From assembly GCF_000299935.1 (NCBI RefSeq), contig NZ_AMRL01000009.1, positions 62,001 to 126,000 of the forward strand: DNA of 64,000 nucleotides, given 5' to 3'. Made by a program: the position numbers and the translations under genes. This DNA comes from Oceanibaculum indicum P24. GTDB taxonomy: Bacteria > Pseudomonadota > Alphaproteobacteria > Oceanibaculales > Oceanibaculaceae. The notes beneath the pieces are model-generated. The model searched no databases, was not told the DNA's origin, and saw only the letters and a list, made by a program, of their open reading frames with translations. Shown here one piece after another: positions 1-7,896 of the stretch. Position 1 is the first letter of the stretch, and each line of letters opens with the position of its first letter.

Positions 1-48
1 ATGCTGGAACTCTGTGAATTCAGTTTCACCGAAAGGACATTGTCATGA
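1..48 (+). CDS. C-terminal end of an upstream gene, possibly puhC
   Basis: The frame starting at base 1 is open for 15 codons (ending ...ELCEFSFTERTLS) and stops at TGA 46-48, which overlaps the acsF start as ATGA. Such overlaps are the rule in this cluster, so this is probably the tail of the preceding photosynthesis gene. In related clusters a puh gene (often puhC, a reaction-centre assembly factor) precedes acsF, but too little protein is visible to identify it. The frame begins with an ATG, so a chance short ORF cannot be excluded. Confidence 0.4.
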   Translation: MLELCEFSFTERTLS

Positions 49-1154
49 GCGATCAAGCCATGCTGGCCGATCCGTTCTCCTCTCCCTCCGGTGCAGGGGG
101 ACGAAAGGCAGTGGTCAATGATTCGACGCGCAGCGCGCTGGTCTCCACCATGCTGTCGCCGCGCTTCTACACCACCGATTTCGAGGAGATGGACCGGATC
201 GACATTTCCTCGGTGCGCGAGGAGTGGGACGCGCTGATGGTCCGCTTCCGGGACGACCCCAATCGCGGGCATTTCAAGCGCAACGCCGACTGGGAAGATA
301 TCGATATCGATGAGCTGCCCGACGATCTGCGCGAGGAGTTCAAGGATTTCCTGATCTCCTCCCTGACCTCGGAATTTTCCGGCTGCGTGCTCTACAAGGA
401 GATGAAGCGCCGGGGCACCAACAAGGAAATCTGCGACCTGTTCGGCTATATGAGCCGCGACGAATCCCGCCATGCCGGCTTCATCAACGATGTACTGAAG
501 GATTTCGGCATCGGCGTGAATATGGGCTTTCTCGCCAAGGCGAAGAAGTACACCTTCTTCAAGCCGAAATTCATCTATTACGCGACCTACCTGTCCGAGA
601 AGATCGGCTATGCCCGCTACATCACCATCTACCGGCATCTGGAGAAGCATCCGGAGCAGCGCTTCCATCCGATCTTCAAATGGTTCAAGGAGTGGTGCAA
701 CGACGAGTTCACCCATGGCGAGGCGTTCTCGCTGATCATCCGCTCCGACCCGAAGCTGACGCGCGGGCACAACAAGCTGTGGATCAAGTTCTTCCTGCTG
801 GCCGTGTTCGCCACCATGTATGTGCGCGACCATATGCGCCCGGCCTTCCACAGGGGCCTCGGCGTCGATATCGACGAGTACGACATGCGGGTGCTGCGGC
901 TCACCAGCGAGATATCGAGGCAGTGCTTCCCGCTGGTGCTGGATTTCGACAATCCCGCACTGGTCGAAGGGCTGCGGCGGATGGAGCGCATCAACCAGCG
1001 GGCCCAGGCCGCTGCTGCCTCGGGCGGTATCGGCGGGCGCATCGGCAAGGCCTTCTGGGGTCTGGCCGCCGGGGTGAACTTCCTGCGCCTCTATATGATC
1101 CCCAGCGTGCCGAACACGCTGCCCGAAACCTCGCGCCTGCAGCCGATCTGGTAG
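45..1154 (+). CDS. acsF: Mg-protoporphyrin IX monomethyl ester oxidative (aerobic) cyclase AcsF
   Basis: A 369-residue di-iron monooxygenase that closes the isocyclic fifth ring of bacteriochlorophyll using O2, converting Mg-protoporphyrin monomethyl ester to protochlorophyllide. The ferritin-like iron ligand motifs are visible: an EFSGCVLYKE helix (Glu about 110), DESRH (139-143) and EFTHGE (about 221-226). The length matches bacterial AcsF. The start ATG has a GAAAGGA Shine-Dalgarno sequence and overlaps the stop of the preceding frame. puhE follows after 9 bases in the same direction. AcsF implies bacteriochlorophyll synthesis is possible in air; the O2-independent cyclase BchE is not in this window, though it could lie elsewhere. 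Confidence 0.96.
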   Translation: MSDQAMLADPFSSPSGAGGRKAVVNDSTRSALVSTMLSPRFYTTDFEEMDRIDISSVREEWDALMVRFRDDPNRGHFKRNADWEDIDIDELPDDLREEFKDFLISSLTSEFSGCVLYKEMKRRGTNKEICDLFGYMSRDESRHAGFINDVLKDFGIGVNMGFLAKAKKYTFFKPKFIYYATYLSEKIGYARYITIYRHLEKHPEQRFHPIFKWFKEWCNDEFTHGEAFSLIIRSDPKLTRGHNKLWIKFFLLAVFATMYVRDHMRPAFHRGLGVDIDEYDMRVLRLTSEISRQCFPLVLDFDNPALVEGLRRMERINQRAQAAAASGGIGGRIGKAFWGLAAGVNFLRLYMIPSVPNTLPETSRLQPIW

Positions 1155-1163
1155 GGACGCCCC

Positions 1164-2048
1164 ATGGACCTCGCCCACCCGGTCACCGTCATTCTGATCG
1201 CGATCGCCACCTGGTGGCTGTCGACCGGTCTGGTGCTGGCGATGGTCCACCGCGCCGAGCGGGGCGGCTGGCGGCCGGTGACGGTGCTGGGGCTGATGAC
1301 GCTGGCCGGGGCTGCCGGCGTGGCGCTGATGCTGGAAGGCGGGGCGAATCCCACGCCGATGGGCTCCTACACCGGCTTCATGGGCGCGCTGCTGGTCTGG
1401 GCCTGGCATGAGGTTGCCTTCCTGACCGGCGTGCTGACCGGCCGGCGCGGCGATTGCCCGCCGGGGCTGACGGGCCTCGCCCGCTTCCAGGCGGCCTGGC
1501 GGGCGGTGCGCGACCATGAGCTGGCCATCCTGGCGACCGGCATTGGCCTGTGGCTGCTGCTGGCCGAGGCGCCGAACCGGTTCGGCCTCACCGCCTTCGG
1601 CCTGCTGTGGGGCATGCGGATTTCAGCCAAGCTGCTGATCTTCCTGGGCGCGCCGCACGCAGTCAGCGACCTTATGCCGCGCGGAATTTCGCATCTGAAG
1701 AGTTATTTCAATACCGGGCGGCTGACACCGGTATTTCCTGTGCTGCTGGCGATTGCCGGCGGGCTGTTCCTGGTGCTGGTACTGGGGGCGAGCCGGGCGG
1801 TGCAGGATTATTCCACTGTTGGCCATATTCTGCTGGCGACCTTCATGGCGCTGGCGATCATCGAGCATTTGATACTTGTCGTGCCGGTCTCTGATACAGC
1901 ACTCTGGCGCTGGGCTCTGCCAAGAACACAAGAGGCAAAGCCCCGAAAGGAAGCCCCGCAAGGTTCCCCGCCGCTGGACGAGATGGCGCGTCTTGGCCTC
2001 CCCCGCAAGGAACGGGCGGATGGCCGGCTGGGCATGAGCGAAACCTAG
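1164..2048 (+). CDS. puhE: Photosynthetic complex assembly protein PuhE (DUF3623 family)
   Basis: A 294-residue polytopic membrane protein with hydrophobic segments near residues 5-26, 40-57, 65-88, 118-150, 190-210 and 218-240, and a polar C-terminal tail of about 50 residues. The family is the 'putative photosynthetic complex assembly protein 2', coded between acsF and hemA in many purple alphaproteobacteria. In Rhodobacter it affects reaction-centre and bacteriochlorophyll levels, but no enzymatic activity is established. It starts 9 bases after acsF and ends 13 bases before hemA, so the three are probably cotranscribed. The assignment rests on composition, length and gene order. Confidence 0.88.
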   Translation: MDLAHPVTVILIAIATWWLSTGLVLAMVHRAERGGWRPVTVLGLMTLAGAAGVALMLEGGANPTPMGSYTGFMGALLVWAWHEVAFLTGVLTGRRGDCPPGLTGLARFQAAWRAVRDHELAILATGIGLWLLLAEAPNRFGLTAFGLLWGMRISAKLLIFLGAPHAVSDLMPRGISHLKSYFNTGRLTPVFPVLLAIAGGLFLVLVLGASRAVQDYSTVGHILLATFMALAIIEHLILVVPVSDTALWRWALPRTQEAKPRKEAPQGSPPLDEMARLGLPRKERADGRLGMSET

Positions 2049-2061
2049 GGAGGACGGAGCG

Positions 2062-3279
2062 ATGGATATTCAGCGGCATATGGAGCAGGCGCTTGCCACC
2101 TTGCGGACAGACGGCAATTACCGTGTGTTCGCGGAGCTGGAACGCCAGTGCGATGCCTTCCCGCGCGCGACCGTCCATGAGGGCGAGGGCGGCACCCGGG
2201 AGGTGACCGTCTGGTGCTCCAACGATTATCTGGGCATGGGGCAGCATCCGGTGGTGACGGAGCGGATGACGGAGATCATCCGCAAGTGCGGCGCCGGCGC
2301 CGGCGGCACGCGCAACATCTCGGGCACCAACCACTATCACGTGATGCTGGAGCGCGAGCTGGCCGACCTGCACGGCAAGGAGGCGGCGCTGATCTTCACC
2401 TCCGGCTATGTCTCCAACTGGGCGTCGCTGGGCACGCTGCTGTCGAACATTCCCGGCATCATCGTCTATTCAGACGCGCTGAATCACGCCTCCATGATCG
2501 AGGGCATCCGGCATTCGCGCTGCACCAAGCGGGTCTTCCGGCACAATGACTACCGCCATCTGCGCGAGCTGATGGCCGCCGACGATCCTGCCGCGCCGAA
2601 GATGGTCGCCTTCGAGAGCGTCTATTCGATGGATGGCGATATCGCGCCGATCAAGGAGATCTGCGACGTCGCCGACGAATTCGGCGCCATCACCTATCTG
2701 GACGAGGTGCATGCGGTCGGCATGTACGGCCCGCGCGGCGGCGGCGTTGCCGAGCGCGAGGGGCTGATGGACCGGCTGACCGTCATCGAGGGCACACTTG
2801 GCAAGGCGTTCGGCGTGATGGGCGGCTACATCACCGGCTCCGCCACGCTGATCGATTTCGTGCGTTCCTTCTCTTCGGGCTTCATTTTCACCACCGCCCT
2901 GCCGCCGGCCCTGGCCGCCGGGGCGACCGCCGCGATCCGCCATCTGAAGACCAGCGGCCTGGAGCGCCGGAAGCACCAGGAAGCGGTCGCCAAGGTGCGC
3001 GCCGCGCTGGACCGAAAGGGCATCCCGCACATGCCCAACCCCAGCCATATCGTGCCGGTGATGGTCGGCAATGCGGCGAAGTGCAAATGGCTCTCCGACG
3101 TGCTGATGCGCGACTACGCCATCTATGTGCAGCCGATCAACTATCCGACGGTGCCGGTGGGCACGGAGCGGCTGCGCATCACGCCGACGCCGCTGCACAC
3201 CGACGCGGATATCCGTCATCTGGCCGAGGCGCTGAGCGCGCTGTGGTCGCAATGCGCGCTGTCGCGGGCCGTGGCCTGA
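2062..3279 (+). CDS. hemA: 5-aminolevulinate synthase
   Basis: A 405-residue pyridoxal-phosphate enzyme of the alpha-oxoamine synthase family. It condenses glycine and succinyl-CoA to 5-aminolevulinate, the first committed tetrapyrrole precursor (Shemin pathway). Visible motifs are SNDYLGMG (53-60), [12 protein letters not shown], the [13 protein letters not shown] segment, [15 protein letters not shown], and the PLP-binding lysine in EGTLGKAFG at Lys248, the same number as in the Rhodobacter capsulatus enzyme. A strong AGGGAGG ribosome site precedes the ATG. Its place in the photosynthesis cluster lets precursor supply follow pigment demand; a second hemA or hemT may exist elsewhere. Confidence 0.97.
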   Translation: MDIQRHMEQALATLRTDGNYRVFAELERQCDAFPRATVHEGEGGTREVTVWCSNDYLGMGQHPVVTERMTEIIRKCGAGAGGTRNISGTNHYHVMLERELADLHGKEAALIFTSGYVSNWASLGTLLSNIPGIIVYSDALNHASMIEGIRHSRCTKRVFRHNDYRHLRELMAADDPAAPKMVAFESVYSMDGDIAPIKEICDVADEFGAITYLDEVHAVGMYGPRGGGVAEREGLMDRLTVIEGTLGKAFGVMGGYITGSATLIDFVRSFSSGFIFTTALPPALAAGATAAIRHLKTSGLERRKHQEAVAKVRAALDRKGIPHMPNPSHIVPVMVGNAAKCKWLSDVLMRDYAIYVQPINYPTVPVGTERLRITPTPLHTDADIRHLAEALSALWSQCALSRAVA

Positions 3280-3310
3280 GCAGAGCCGGCCTGATCGCGG
3301 CGCTATCTCC

Positions 3311-3859
3311 ATGAACGGGGGAGACATCATCATTCCGGCGGTTGCCGGGGATGGTTCCCTCTATCCGGTGGAAAAGATGCAGGCCCATATAGACGGGGTC
3401 CTGCATCTTGCCGTGTCCGTCTTCGTGTTCGACGGTGATTTGTTGCTGGTCCAGCGCCGTGCCGCCGGCAAGTATCACTGCCCCGGCCTGTGGGCCAACA
3501 GCTGCTGCACCCATCCCAACTGGAACGAATCGCTGGAGATGTCCGCCGCGCGGCGCCTGCGGGAGGAGCTTGGCATCACCCTGCCGCTGACCCGCCATGC
3601 CACGGTCGAGTACAACGCGCCGGTCGGCCGCGGGCTGCGCGAGCATGAGCGGGTGACCTTCTTCAGCGGCCAGGCCGACCGCCGGCAGCTGGAGGTCGCG
3701 CCGGCGCCGGCCGAGGTCGAGGCGGTGGACTGGATCGATCGCTTCGAGCTGCGGCGCGCGGTGCTGAACCGGCCTGAGCGTTTCGCGCCCTGGCTGCGGA
3801 TCTATCTGGAGCTGTTCCCCACACTGGATCTCGGGCAGTCCCTGCCGGCCTCCTCCTGA
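3311..3859 (+). CDS. idi: Isopentenyl-diphosphate delta-isomerase, type I
   Basis: A 182-residue Nudix-fold enzyme that interconverts isopentenyl and dimethylallyl diphosphate, feeding both carotenoids and the bacteriochlorophyll tail. The catalytic-cysteine motif LWANSCCTHP (about residues 57-66), the Nudix-like helix AARRLREELGI, and the acidic EHERVTFF region are visible. The sequence aligns with family members from the N-terminal IPAVAGDG segment on, which supports the ATG at 3311 although its ribosome site is weak. It follows hemA by 31 bases and is the last plus-strand gene before the convergent pufC. idi is found in the photosynthesis cluster of Rhodobacter too. Confidence 0.95.
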   Translation: MNGGDIIIPAVAGDGSLYPVEKMQAHIDGVLHLAVSVFVFDGDLLLVQRRAAGKYHCPGLWANSCCTHPNWNESLEMSAARRLREELGITLPLTRHATVEYNAPVGRGLREHERVTFFSGQADRRQLEVAPAPAEVEAVDWIDRFELRRAVLNRPERFAPWLRIYLELFPTLDLGQSLPASS

Positions 3860-3897
3860 GCGCCGGCTTTCTTTTCCCGGTCACAACGAATCTGCAT

Positions 3898-3926
3898 AAA
3901 AAAGGGGGGAGCCCGAAGGCTCCCCC
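3898..3926 (-). terminator. Rho-independent terminator of the puf superoperon
   Basis: A perfect 9-bp stem GGGGGAGCC/GGCTCCCCC (3905-3913 with 3918-3926) closes a CGAA tetraloop. On the minus strand it is followed by a T run (complement of the A tract 3898-3903). It lies 28 bases past the pufC stop, so it should end the long minus-strand transcript. On the plus strand there is no T run after the stem, so it is a poor terminator for idi. Confidence 0.9.
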
Positions 3927-3953
3927 AGAAGGCGACAAGAGGGAGGGAGTTCC

Positions 3954-5114
3954 TCAGTCGCTGGCTGATTTCTGTGCGCCCGGAATGGCGGCCAGGGCCG
4001 TGCCCGCAGGGGCGGGGATGGCACTCTGCCGGCCCGGTGCCAGGGTCTGGGTCGTGCCCGGCTGGTAGGTCGAGAAGTCCGGCACGTCGGTTGCCCCCTT
4101 CTTGCCCAGCGAGTCGCGGTAGGCATCCATCATCGAGGCGCCGTAGAGCGGCTTCTGCACGCCATTGTGGCAGGTGCCGCAGCCGACCTTGAAGACATCG
4201 CCCTCCGGCCCCTTGCGGGTATCCGGGAAGACCGGAGTCAGCCCTTCCATGTAAGTCAGGTTCAGGGCGCGGGTCATCTGGATGCCATGCCAGGCGGTCA
4301 CGCGCTGCGGCGGGCTCTGGTCCCAGTCGTTGAAGGCGCGGGAATTGTGGCAGGTCATGCAGTTGGCGCCGAGCGATTCCGACATGTGCATCATCAGCGA
4401 CCAGGTGCCCTCGGTCTCCTTGACCCCGGCCGGATTGGTGCCGGACGGCAGGGCGGTCAGCGTATGCACGCGGATCGGCTTGTCGTTCAGCAGGTAGTCC
4501 ATCAGCGCGTTCTGCGGCAGCGAGCTGTTGCCGGCGAATTTCGCCACGACATTCTGTCCGGCCCGGTTCTGGGTCATGTTGCCCGCTGGCTTCGGCTCCA
4601 TGTCCTTGTACCAGTAGGACACCGGCACTGCCTGCCCGCGATGGCAGGTGTAGCAGGTCGCCCCGGTGGCGCCGACATGGCTGTTCCAGTCGGTGTTGAT
4701 GGTCTGCGTCATCTGGATCATGCGCCGGGCCACCACCTTGGTATAGACCTCGTCGGAGGCTAGGTTCTCCGGGTTGTGGCAGTAGTTGCAGCCGGCTTCC
4801 GGCGCCACCCATTCGGTGATCGAGGCCATGAACTGGTTGAACTGATCGTCCGACAGGTCACCCAGCACCTGGACATTTTCATAGATGGTGCCGGCCTTGT
4901 CGCCGTCCGGGCTGGCTTCCCAGGGGGCGGGCGGGGCGACATTGGCCGCCTTCAGCGCCTCCTGCTTCTCGACATCGCGGTGGACGAACATGCCCGTGCC
5001 GCGATAGCCGACCTGCTCGGTCTGCACCGGCGGGGCGTCCCAGCCGGCGCCGACGAAGCTGGCAATGGCGAGGAGGGTTCCGGCGGAAGCCGCAAAGGGG
5101 ATCCACAGATTCAT
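3954..5114 (-). CDS. pufC: Reaction-centre tetraheme cytochrome c subunit PufC
   Basis: A 386-residue periplasmic cytochrome that reduces the photo-oxidised special pair. Four CxxCH heme sites are present (CNYCH, CYTCH, CMTCH, CGTCH). Spacing of axial ligands matches the Blastochloris viridis structure: Met 17 residues before the first heme His, Met 26 before the second with the heme-4 ligand His 12 before it, and Met 15 before the third. The start is set at 5114, where AAGGAGA sits 6 bases upstream; an open frame extends 28 codons further into pufM but lacks support. The N-terminus is a hydrophobic segment without a lipobox cysteine, so the protein is probably held by an uncleaved helix. Last gene of the superoperon. 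Confidence 0.96.
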   Translation of the reverse strand: MNLWIPFAASAGTLLAIASFVGAGWDAPPVQTEQVGYRGTGMFVHRDVEKQEALKAANVAPPAPWEASPDGDKAGTIYENVQVLGDLSDDQFNQFMASITEWVAPEAGCNYCHNPENLASDEVYTKVVARRMIQMTQTINTDWNSHVGATGATCYTCHRGQAVPVSYWYKDMEPKPAGNMTQNRAGQNVVAKFAGNSSLPQNALMDYLLNDKPIRVHTLTALPSGTNPAGVKETEGTWSLMMHMSESLGANCMTCHNSRAFNDWDQSPPQRVTAWHGIQMTRALNLTYMEGLTPVFPDTRKGPEGDVFKVGCGTCHNGVQKPLYGASMMDAYRDSLGKKGATDVPDFSTYQPGTTQTLAPGRQSAIPAPAGTALAAIPGAQKSASD

Positions 5115-5125
5115 CGCCTGTCTCC

Positions 5126-6094
5126 TTACCGGGCCGGATCGACGACGCCCGGATAGATATCCGGAAGCGGCGAGACGAGGCCGTGATTGATGCCCCACAG
5201 GTACCAGTTATCCACGACGGTACCGGTGAGCAGGATGCCGATGCCGCCGGTCAGCGGCGTCAGGATGGCGAACCACCAGGCCCAGCGATGGACCGATTCC
5301 ATGGTGGCGTTGAAGCCCATGGTCCAGCGCCAGAACAGCGCTGCCCGCTCCGAGGCCGTGCCGCGGTCGGTGATCTGCTCCAGCTCGCGCTCGCCGCCAT
5401 ATTTGCCGACGGCCAGGATGGTGGCGCCATGCATGGCGAACAGCAGGACCGAGCCGTACAGGAACACGATCGACAGGCAATGGAACGGGTTGTAGTAGAG
5501 GTTGCCGTAGCGGATCGAGAAGGCCGCCGTCCAGTCGAGATGGGGGAAGATGCCGAACGGCACGGCTTCCGAGAAATTGCCCATCAGCAGCGGCCGGATG
5601 AAGCCCAGCACCAGGAACAGCCAGATGGCCGAGGCGAAGGCCCAGGCGATATGGGTGCCCATCTCCAGCTGGCGGGCGCGGCGATAGACCCGGACCCACC
5701 ACAGGATGACCGACAGCGTCAGGAAGAAGCCGGCGATCAGCCACCAGCCGCCTTCCGCCAGCGGCGGCAGTACCTTCAGCCCGTATTCGGCTGCCGGTGG
5801 CTCAAGGCCCAGCCAGAACAGCTGGCGCACGAACTCGATCGGGTCCCAGCCGACCGAGGCCAGCATGTTGAGACCGATGATCTCGAAGCCGATCAGGCCG
5901 AACACCAGCGACAGGGTGCCGAGATAGCCCAGATAGATCGGGCCGATCTGGGCATTGCCGATCTTGCCGATCCAGCGGACGAAGAAGGGTTTGCCGGTGC
6001 GCGGGCTGTCGCCACGCGGCAGGGGCATGCCCTCCTCGGCGGGGCCGCTGACCTGCACGGCGGTGATGATATTCTGATATTGGCTCATGAACAT
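5126..6094 (-). CDS. pufM: Photosynthetic reaction centre M subunit
   Basis: A 322-residue five-helix membrane protein that with PufL binds the special pair, accessory bacteriochlorophylls, bacteriopheophytins, the quinone QA and the non-heme iron. Conserved family segments are [22 protein letters not shown] (special-pair His), [12 protein letters not shown] (iron His) and [10 protein letters not shown] (iron His and QA pocket). Two starts are possible: 6094, 6 bases after AGGAGGGC, and 6088, which gives the typical MSQYQNI N-terminus; I kept the better spaced one. It starts 13 bases after pufL and pufC follows by 11 bases. Confidence 0.97.
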   Translation of the reverse strand: MFMSQYQNIITAVQVSGPAEEGMPLPRGDSPRTGKPFFVRWIGKIGNAQIGPIYLGYLGTLSLVFGLIGFEIIGLNMLASVGWDPIEFVRQLFWLGLEPPAAEYGLKVLPPLAEGGWWLIAGFFLTLSVILWWVRVYRRARQLEMGTHIAWAFASAIWLFLVLGFIRPLLMGNFSEAVPFGIFPHLDWTAAFSIRYGNLYYNPFHCLSIVFLYGSVLLFAMHGATILAVGKYGGERELEQITDRGTASERAALFWRWTMGFNATMESVHRWAWWFAILTPLTGGIGILLTGTVVDNWYLWGINHGLVSPLPDIYPGVVDPAR

Positions 6095-6107
6095 GGTACG
6101 GCCCTCC

Positions 6108-6953
6108 TCAGAACCAGACCGGCAGGTTCAGCCACCAGTTCCACCATTGCGGCCAGCCCTGGTTCCAGAACGGCCCGCTGATGACGATGCAGACCGCGCT
6201 CCAGAAGCCGGCATTCAGGGCCAGGATCAGACCCAGCCGGTGAATGCCCAGCGTGCCGATCGAATAGCCAATGATGTCGCGGAAGAAGGTGTCCTCATGC
6301 TCCGGCGTCTTCACCTCGGCGCGGGTACCCGGCTCGTCGCGCGACTCGCCCGGATTGGCGGCCGACAGGATCAGCCCGCCATGCAGTGCCAGCGCCAGCG
6401 TCGTGGTGAAGAAGAACGACACCGCGATCATGTGCGCCGGGTTGTAATGGAAGTGCAGATACTGGTAGCCGACGTTCGACACCCAATCGAGATGACTGAA
6501 GATGCCGTAGGGGAAGCCATGCCCCCAGGCGCCCAGCAGCAGCGGCCGGAAGACGACCAGGGTGGCGTAGGCGAAGATTGCGAAGGAAAAGGCGAAGGGC
6601 ACGTGATAGCCGATGCCCAGCTTCCGGCAGATCTCGACTTCGCGCAGCGCCCAGGAAATGAAGGCGCCCAGCGCGCAGATGGTGATGATCTGCCACAGCC
6701 CGCCTTCCTTCAGTGGGGCCAGAGCCAGGCCATAGGAAATGTCGGGCGGGGCGATGGAAATCTGCCAGATGTTCCAGGTCGGCCCCAGTGCCGCGCCATA
6801 GATGATGAGGGCGGTGCCCAGGGCCGCGAAGAAGGCCGTGGTCACGCCAAAGAAGCCGACGTAGAACGGGCCCACCCAGAAATCGAACAGATCTCCTCCG
6901 AGCAGCGTTCCGCCGCGCACGCGATATTTGCGTTCAAAACTCAGCAGCGCCAT
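6108..6953 (-). CDS. pufL: Photosynthetic reaction centre L subunit
   Basis: A 281-residue five-helix partner of PufM in the quinone-type reaction centre. The N-terminus [20 protein letters not shown] is characteristic of the family. Cofactor-binding segments include [20 protein letters not shown] (bacteriochlorophyll-binding His), NPAHMIAV (special-pair His), LALHGGLIL and LGIHRLGLI (iron and QB-side His). Length and ends match other L subunits with no gap. It sits 111 bases after pufA, across a stable hairpin that probably sets the LH1 to reaction-centre ratio. Confidence 0.98.
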   Translation of the reverse strand: MALLSFERKYRVRGGTLLGGDLFDFWVGPFYVGFFGVTTAFFAALGTALIIYGAALGPTWNIWQISIAPPDISYGLALAPLKEGGLWQIITICALGAFISWALREVEICRKLGIGYHVPFAFSFAIFAYATLVVFRPLLLGAWGHGFPYGIFSHLDWVSNVGYQYLHFHYNPAHMIAVSFFFTTTLALALHGGLILSAANPGESRDEPGTRAEVKTPEHEDTFFRDIIGYSIGTLGIHRLGLILALNAGFWSAVCIVISGPFWNQGWPQWWNWWLNLPVWF

Positions 6954-7016
6954 GGTGCGTCTCCTCCGGAGCTGTTCAGCCGGCTGGCGATACCAGTCGT
7001 TCTTATTGAGGGCTGA

Positions 7017-7052
7017 TGGCGGGCGGGGCCGATTGCGCGACCGCGCCCGCCA
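7017..7052 (-). promoter_or_regulatory. pufA-pufL intercistronic RNA hairpin
   Basis: A perfect 9-bp stem TGGCGGGCG/CGCCCGCCA (7017-7025 with 7044-7052) with an 18-base loop lies just behind the pufA stop. There is no T run. In Rhodobacter, hairpins at this place block 3'-5' decay and make the pufBA message longer-lived than pufLM, giving many LH1 units per reaction centre. The same role is inferred here from position and stability. Confidence 0.75.
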
Positions 7053-7064
7053 CCATCGCGGTTT

Positions 7065-7262
7065 TCAGCCGATGCGCCGCAGATCCACGTCCTGAGAGAG
7101 GGTCTGCTCCGACATGCTGGACTGAAGGGGCTTGCCTTCCAGCCAGTTGAAGCGGTCCGTGCTCAACAGGATGAAGTGGATCAGGATCGCGAGGGTGAAA
7201 AGAAATGCGGACAGTGCGACCAGCGCCTTGCGCGGATCGAACATGAGCCAGATTCTCCACAT
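7065..7262 (-). CDS. pufA: Light-harvesting 1 alpha subunit
   Basis: A 65-residue single-span antenna protein. The N-terminus [17 protein letters not shown] is typical of LH1 alpha, and the bacteriochlorophyll-binding histidine is His29 in [18 protein letters not shown]. About 22 polar residues follow the usual RFNWLEG end. GGAGGACGGGAC precedes the ATG. It starts 11 bases after pufB, with which it forms the repeating alpha-beta unit of the ring around the reaction centre. Confidence 0.96.
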   Translation of the reverse strand: MWRIWLMFDPRKALVALSAFLFTLAILIHFILLSTDRFNWLEGKPLQSSMSEQTLSQDVDLRRIG

Positions 7263-7273
7263 GTCCCGTCCTC

Positions 7274-7495
7274 CTATGCGATCATCGACAGCAGCGTCCG
7301 GGCCGTCTCGGTAGCGCCTTCAAGAGACGCGTAGCCGTTCGGCCCCGGGATCCAGGGGCGCCACATCCAGACCAGGATATGCGCGACGATCGCAATCGCC
7401 GTGAATATCATGAAGCCTTGGATGAAGAAGCCGTGGACCTCGCGTGCTTCACTTTCGGTCAGACCCGAAAGCGAAACGTTTGATGAGTCCGCCAT
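7274..7495 (-). CDS. pufB: Light-harvesting 1 beta subunit with extended C-terminus
   Basis: A 73-residue single-span antenna protein. [18 protein letters not shown], the bacteriochlorophyll ligand His39 in [13 protein letters not shown], and the PGPNGY turn identify it. The start is ATG 7495, preceded by AAGGAGGTGA; an upstream GTG lies inside that ribosome site and is rejected. After the usual end of the protein (about GPNGY) there are about 19 more residues, ending RTLLSMIA, that classical LH1 beta chains lack. First structural antenna gene of the puf part of the superoperon. Confidence 0.95.
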   Translation of the reverse strand: MADSSNVSLSGLTESEAREVHGFFIQGFMIFTAIAIVAHILVWMWRPWIPGPNGYASLEGATETARTLLSMIA

Positions 7496-7519
7496 CAAAT
7501 TCACCTCCTTGCCTCGAAT

Positions 7520-7538
7520 GCCGCGGCACCCCCGCGGC
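7520..7538 (-). promoter_or_regulatory. pufQ-pufB intercistronic hairpin
   Basis: A 7-bp GC stem, GCCGCGG/CCGCGGC (7520-7526 with 7532-7538), closes a 5-base loop 9 bases ahead of the pufB ribosome site. It lacks a T run, so it is not a simple terminator. In Rhodobacter the pufQ-pufB junction is a processing region that yields the stable pufBA end; this hairpin could protect the 5' end of the processed message. That role is inferred from position. Confidence 0.5.
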
Positions 7539-7613
7539 CGGGTTCGGGATGGTCCTCCAGGGAAGGCCGCCCCGAGGCTTCACCGGCGTCGAGGACACCG
7601 GCGAATGTGCGGG

Positions 7614-7850
7614 CTATGCGTGGAACGCGTAGCCGACAACGGCGTGGGCCGAGGCGCGGGCCTCGGCGAAAACGGATTGGCCGGGGGCATCGTCCCCGTG
7701 CCGGAACACGCGGCCGATCCGGGCCGCCATGGCGACCAGGAGGCACAGCGGATAGACCAGCAGCAGCAGCCTGCCCATCGTGACGCGATCCGATTCGCGG
7801 TCACGGTGGTAACTCCGCACGGATTGTCCGTTTTCTGTCGCAGAGATCAT
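7614..7850 (-). CDS. pufQ: PufQ-like protein
   Basis: A 78-residue protein with one hydrophobic segment (about residues 26-45) and a C-terminal GQSVFAEARASAHAVVGYAF stretch that resembles the end of PufQ proteins. PufQ is required for normal bacteriochlorophyll levels in Rhodobacter and is thought to act as a pigment-precursor carrier or regulator; its biochemistry is not settled. The start ATG 7850 has AGGGAGG 7 bases upstream; the open frame runs further upstream into bchZ but without support. Position between bchZ and pufB is exactly that of pufQ. PufQ is poorly conserved, so gene order carries much of the call. Confidence 0.72.
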   Translation of the reverse strand: MISATENGQSVRSYHRDRESDRVTMGRLLLLVYPLCLLVAMAARIGRVFRHGDDAPGQSVFAEARASAHAVVGYAFHA

Positions 7851-7896
7851 GATGTTGCCTCCCTTCGGATCAGGCCTTCTGTCATCGGGGCGTTGC

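Noticed and set aside
5115-5198. N-terminal extension of PufC into pufM
   Set aside because: The extra 28 residues are basic and not signal-like, whereas ATG 5114 has an ideal ribosome site and starts the membrane helix.
7496-7504. GTG start three codons upstream of the pufB ATG
   Set aside because: The GTG lies inside the Shine-Dalgarno sequence AAGGAGGTGA; the ATG at 7495 has correct spacing and the family N-terminus.
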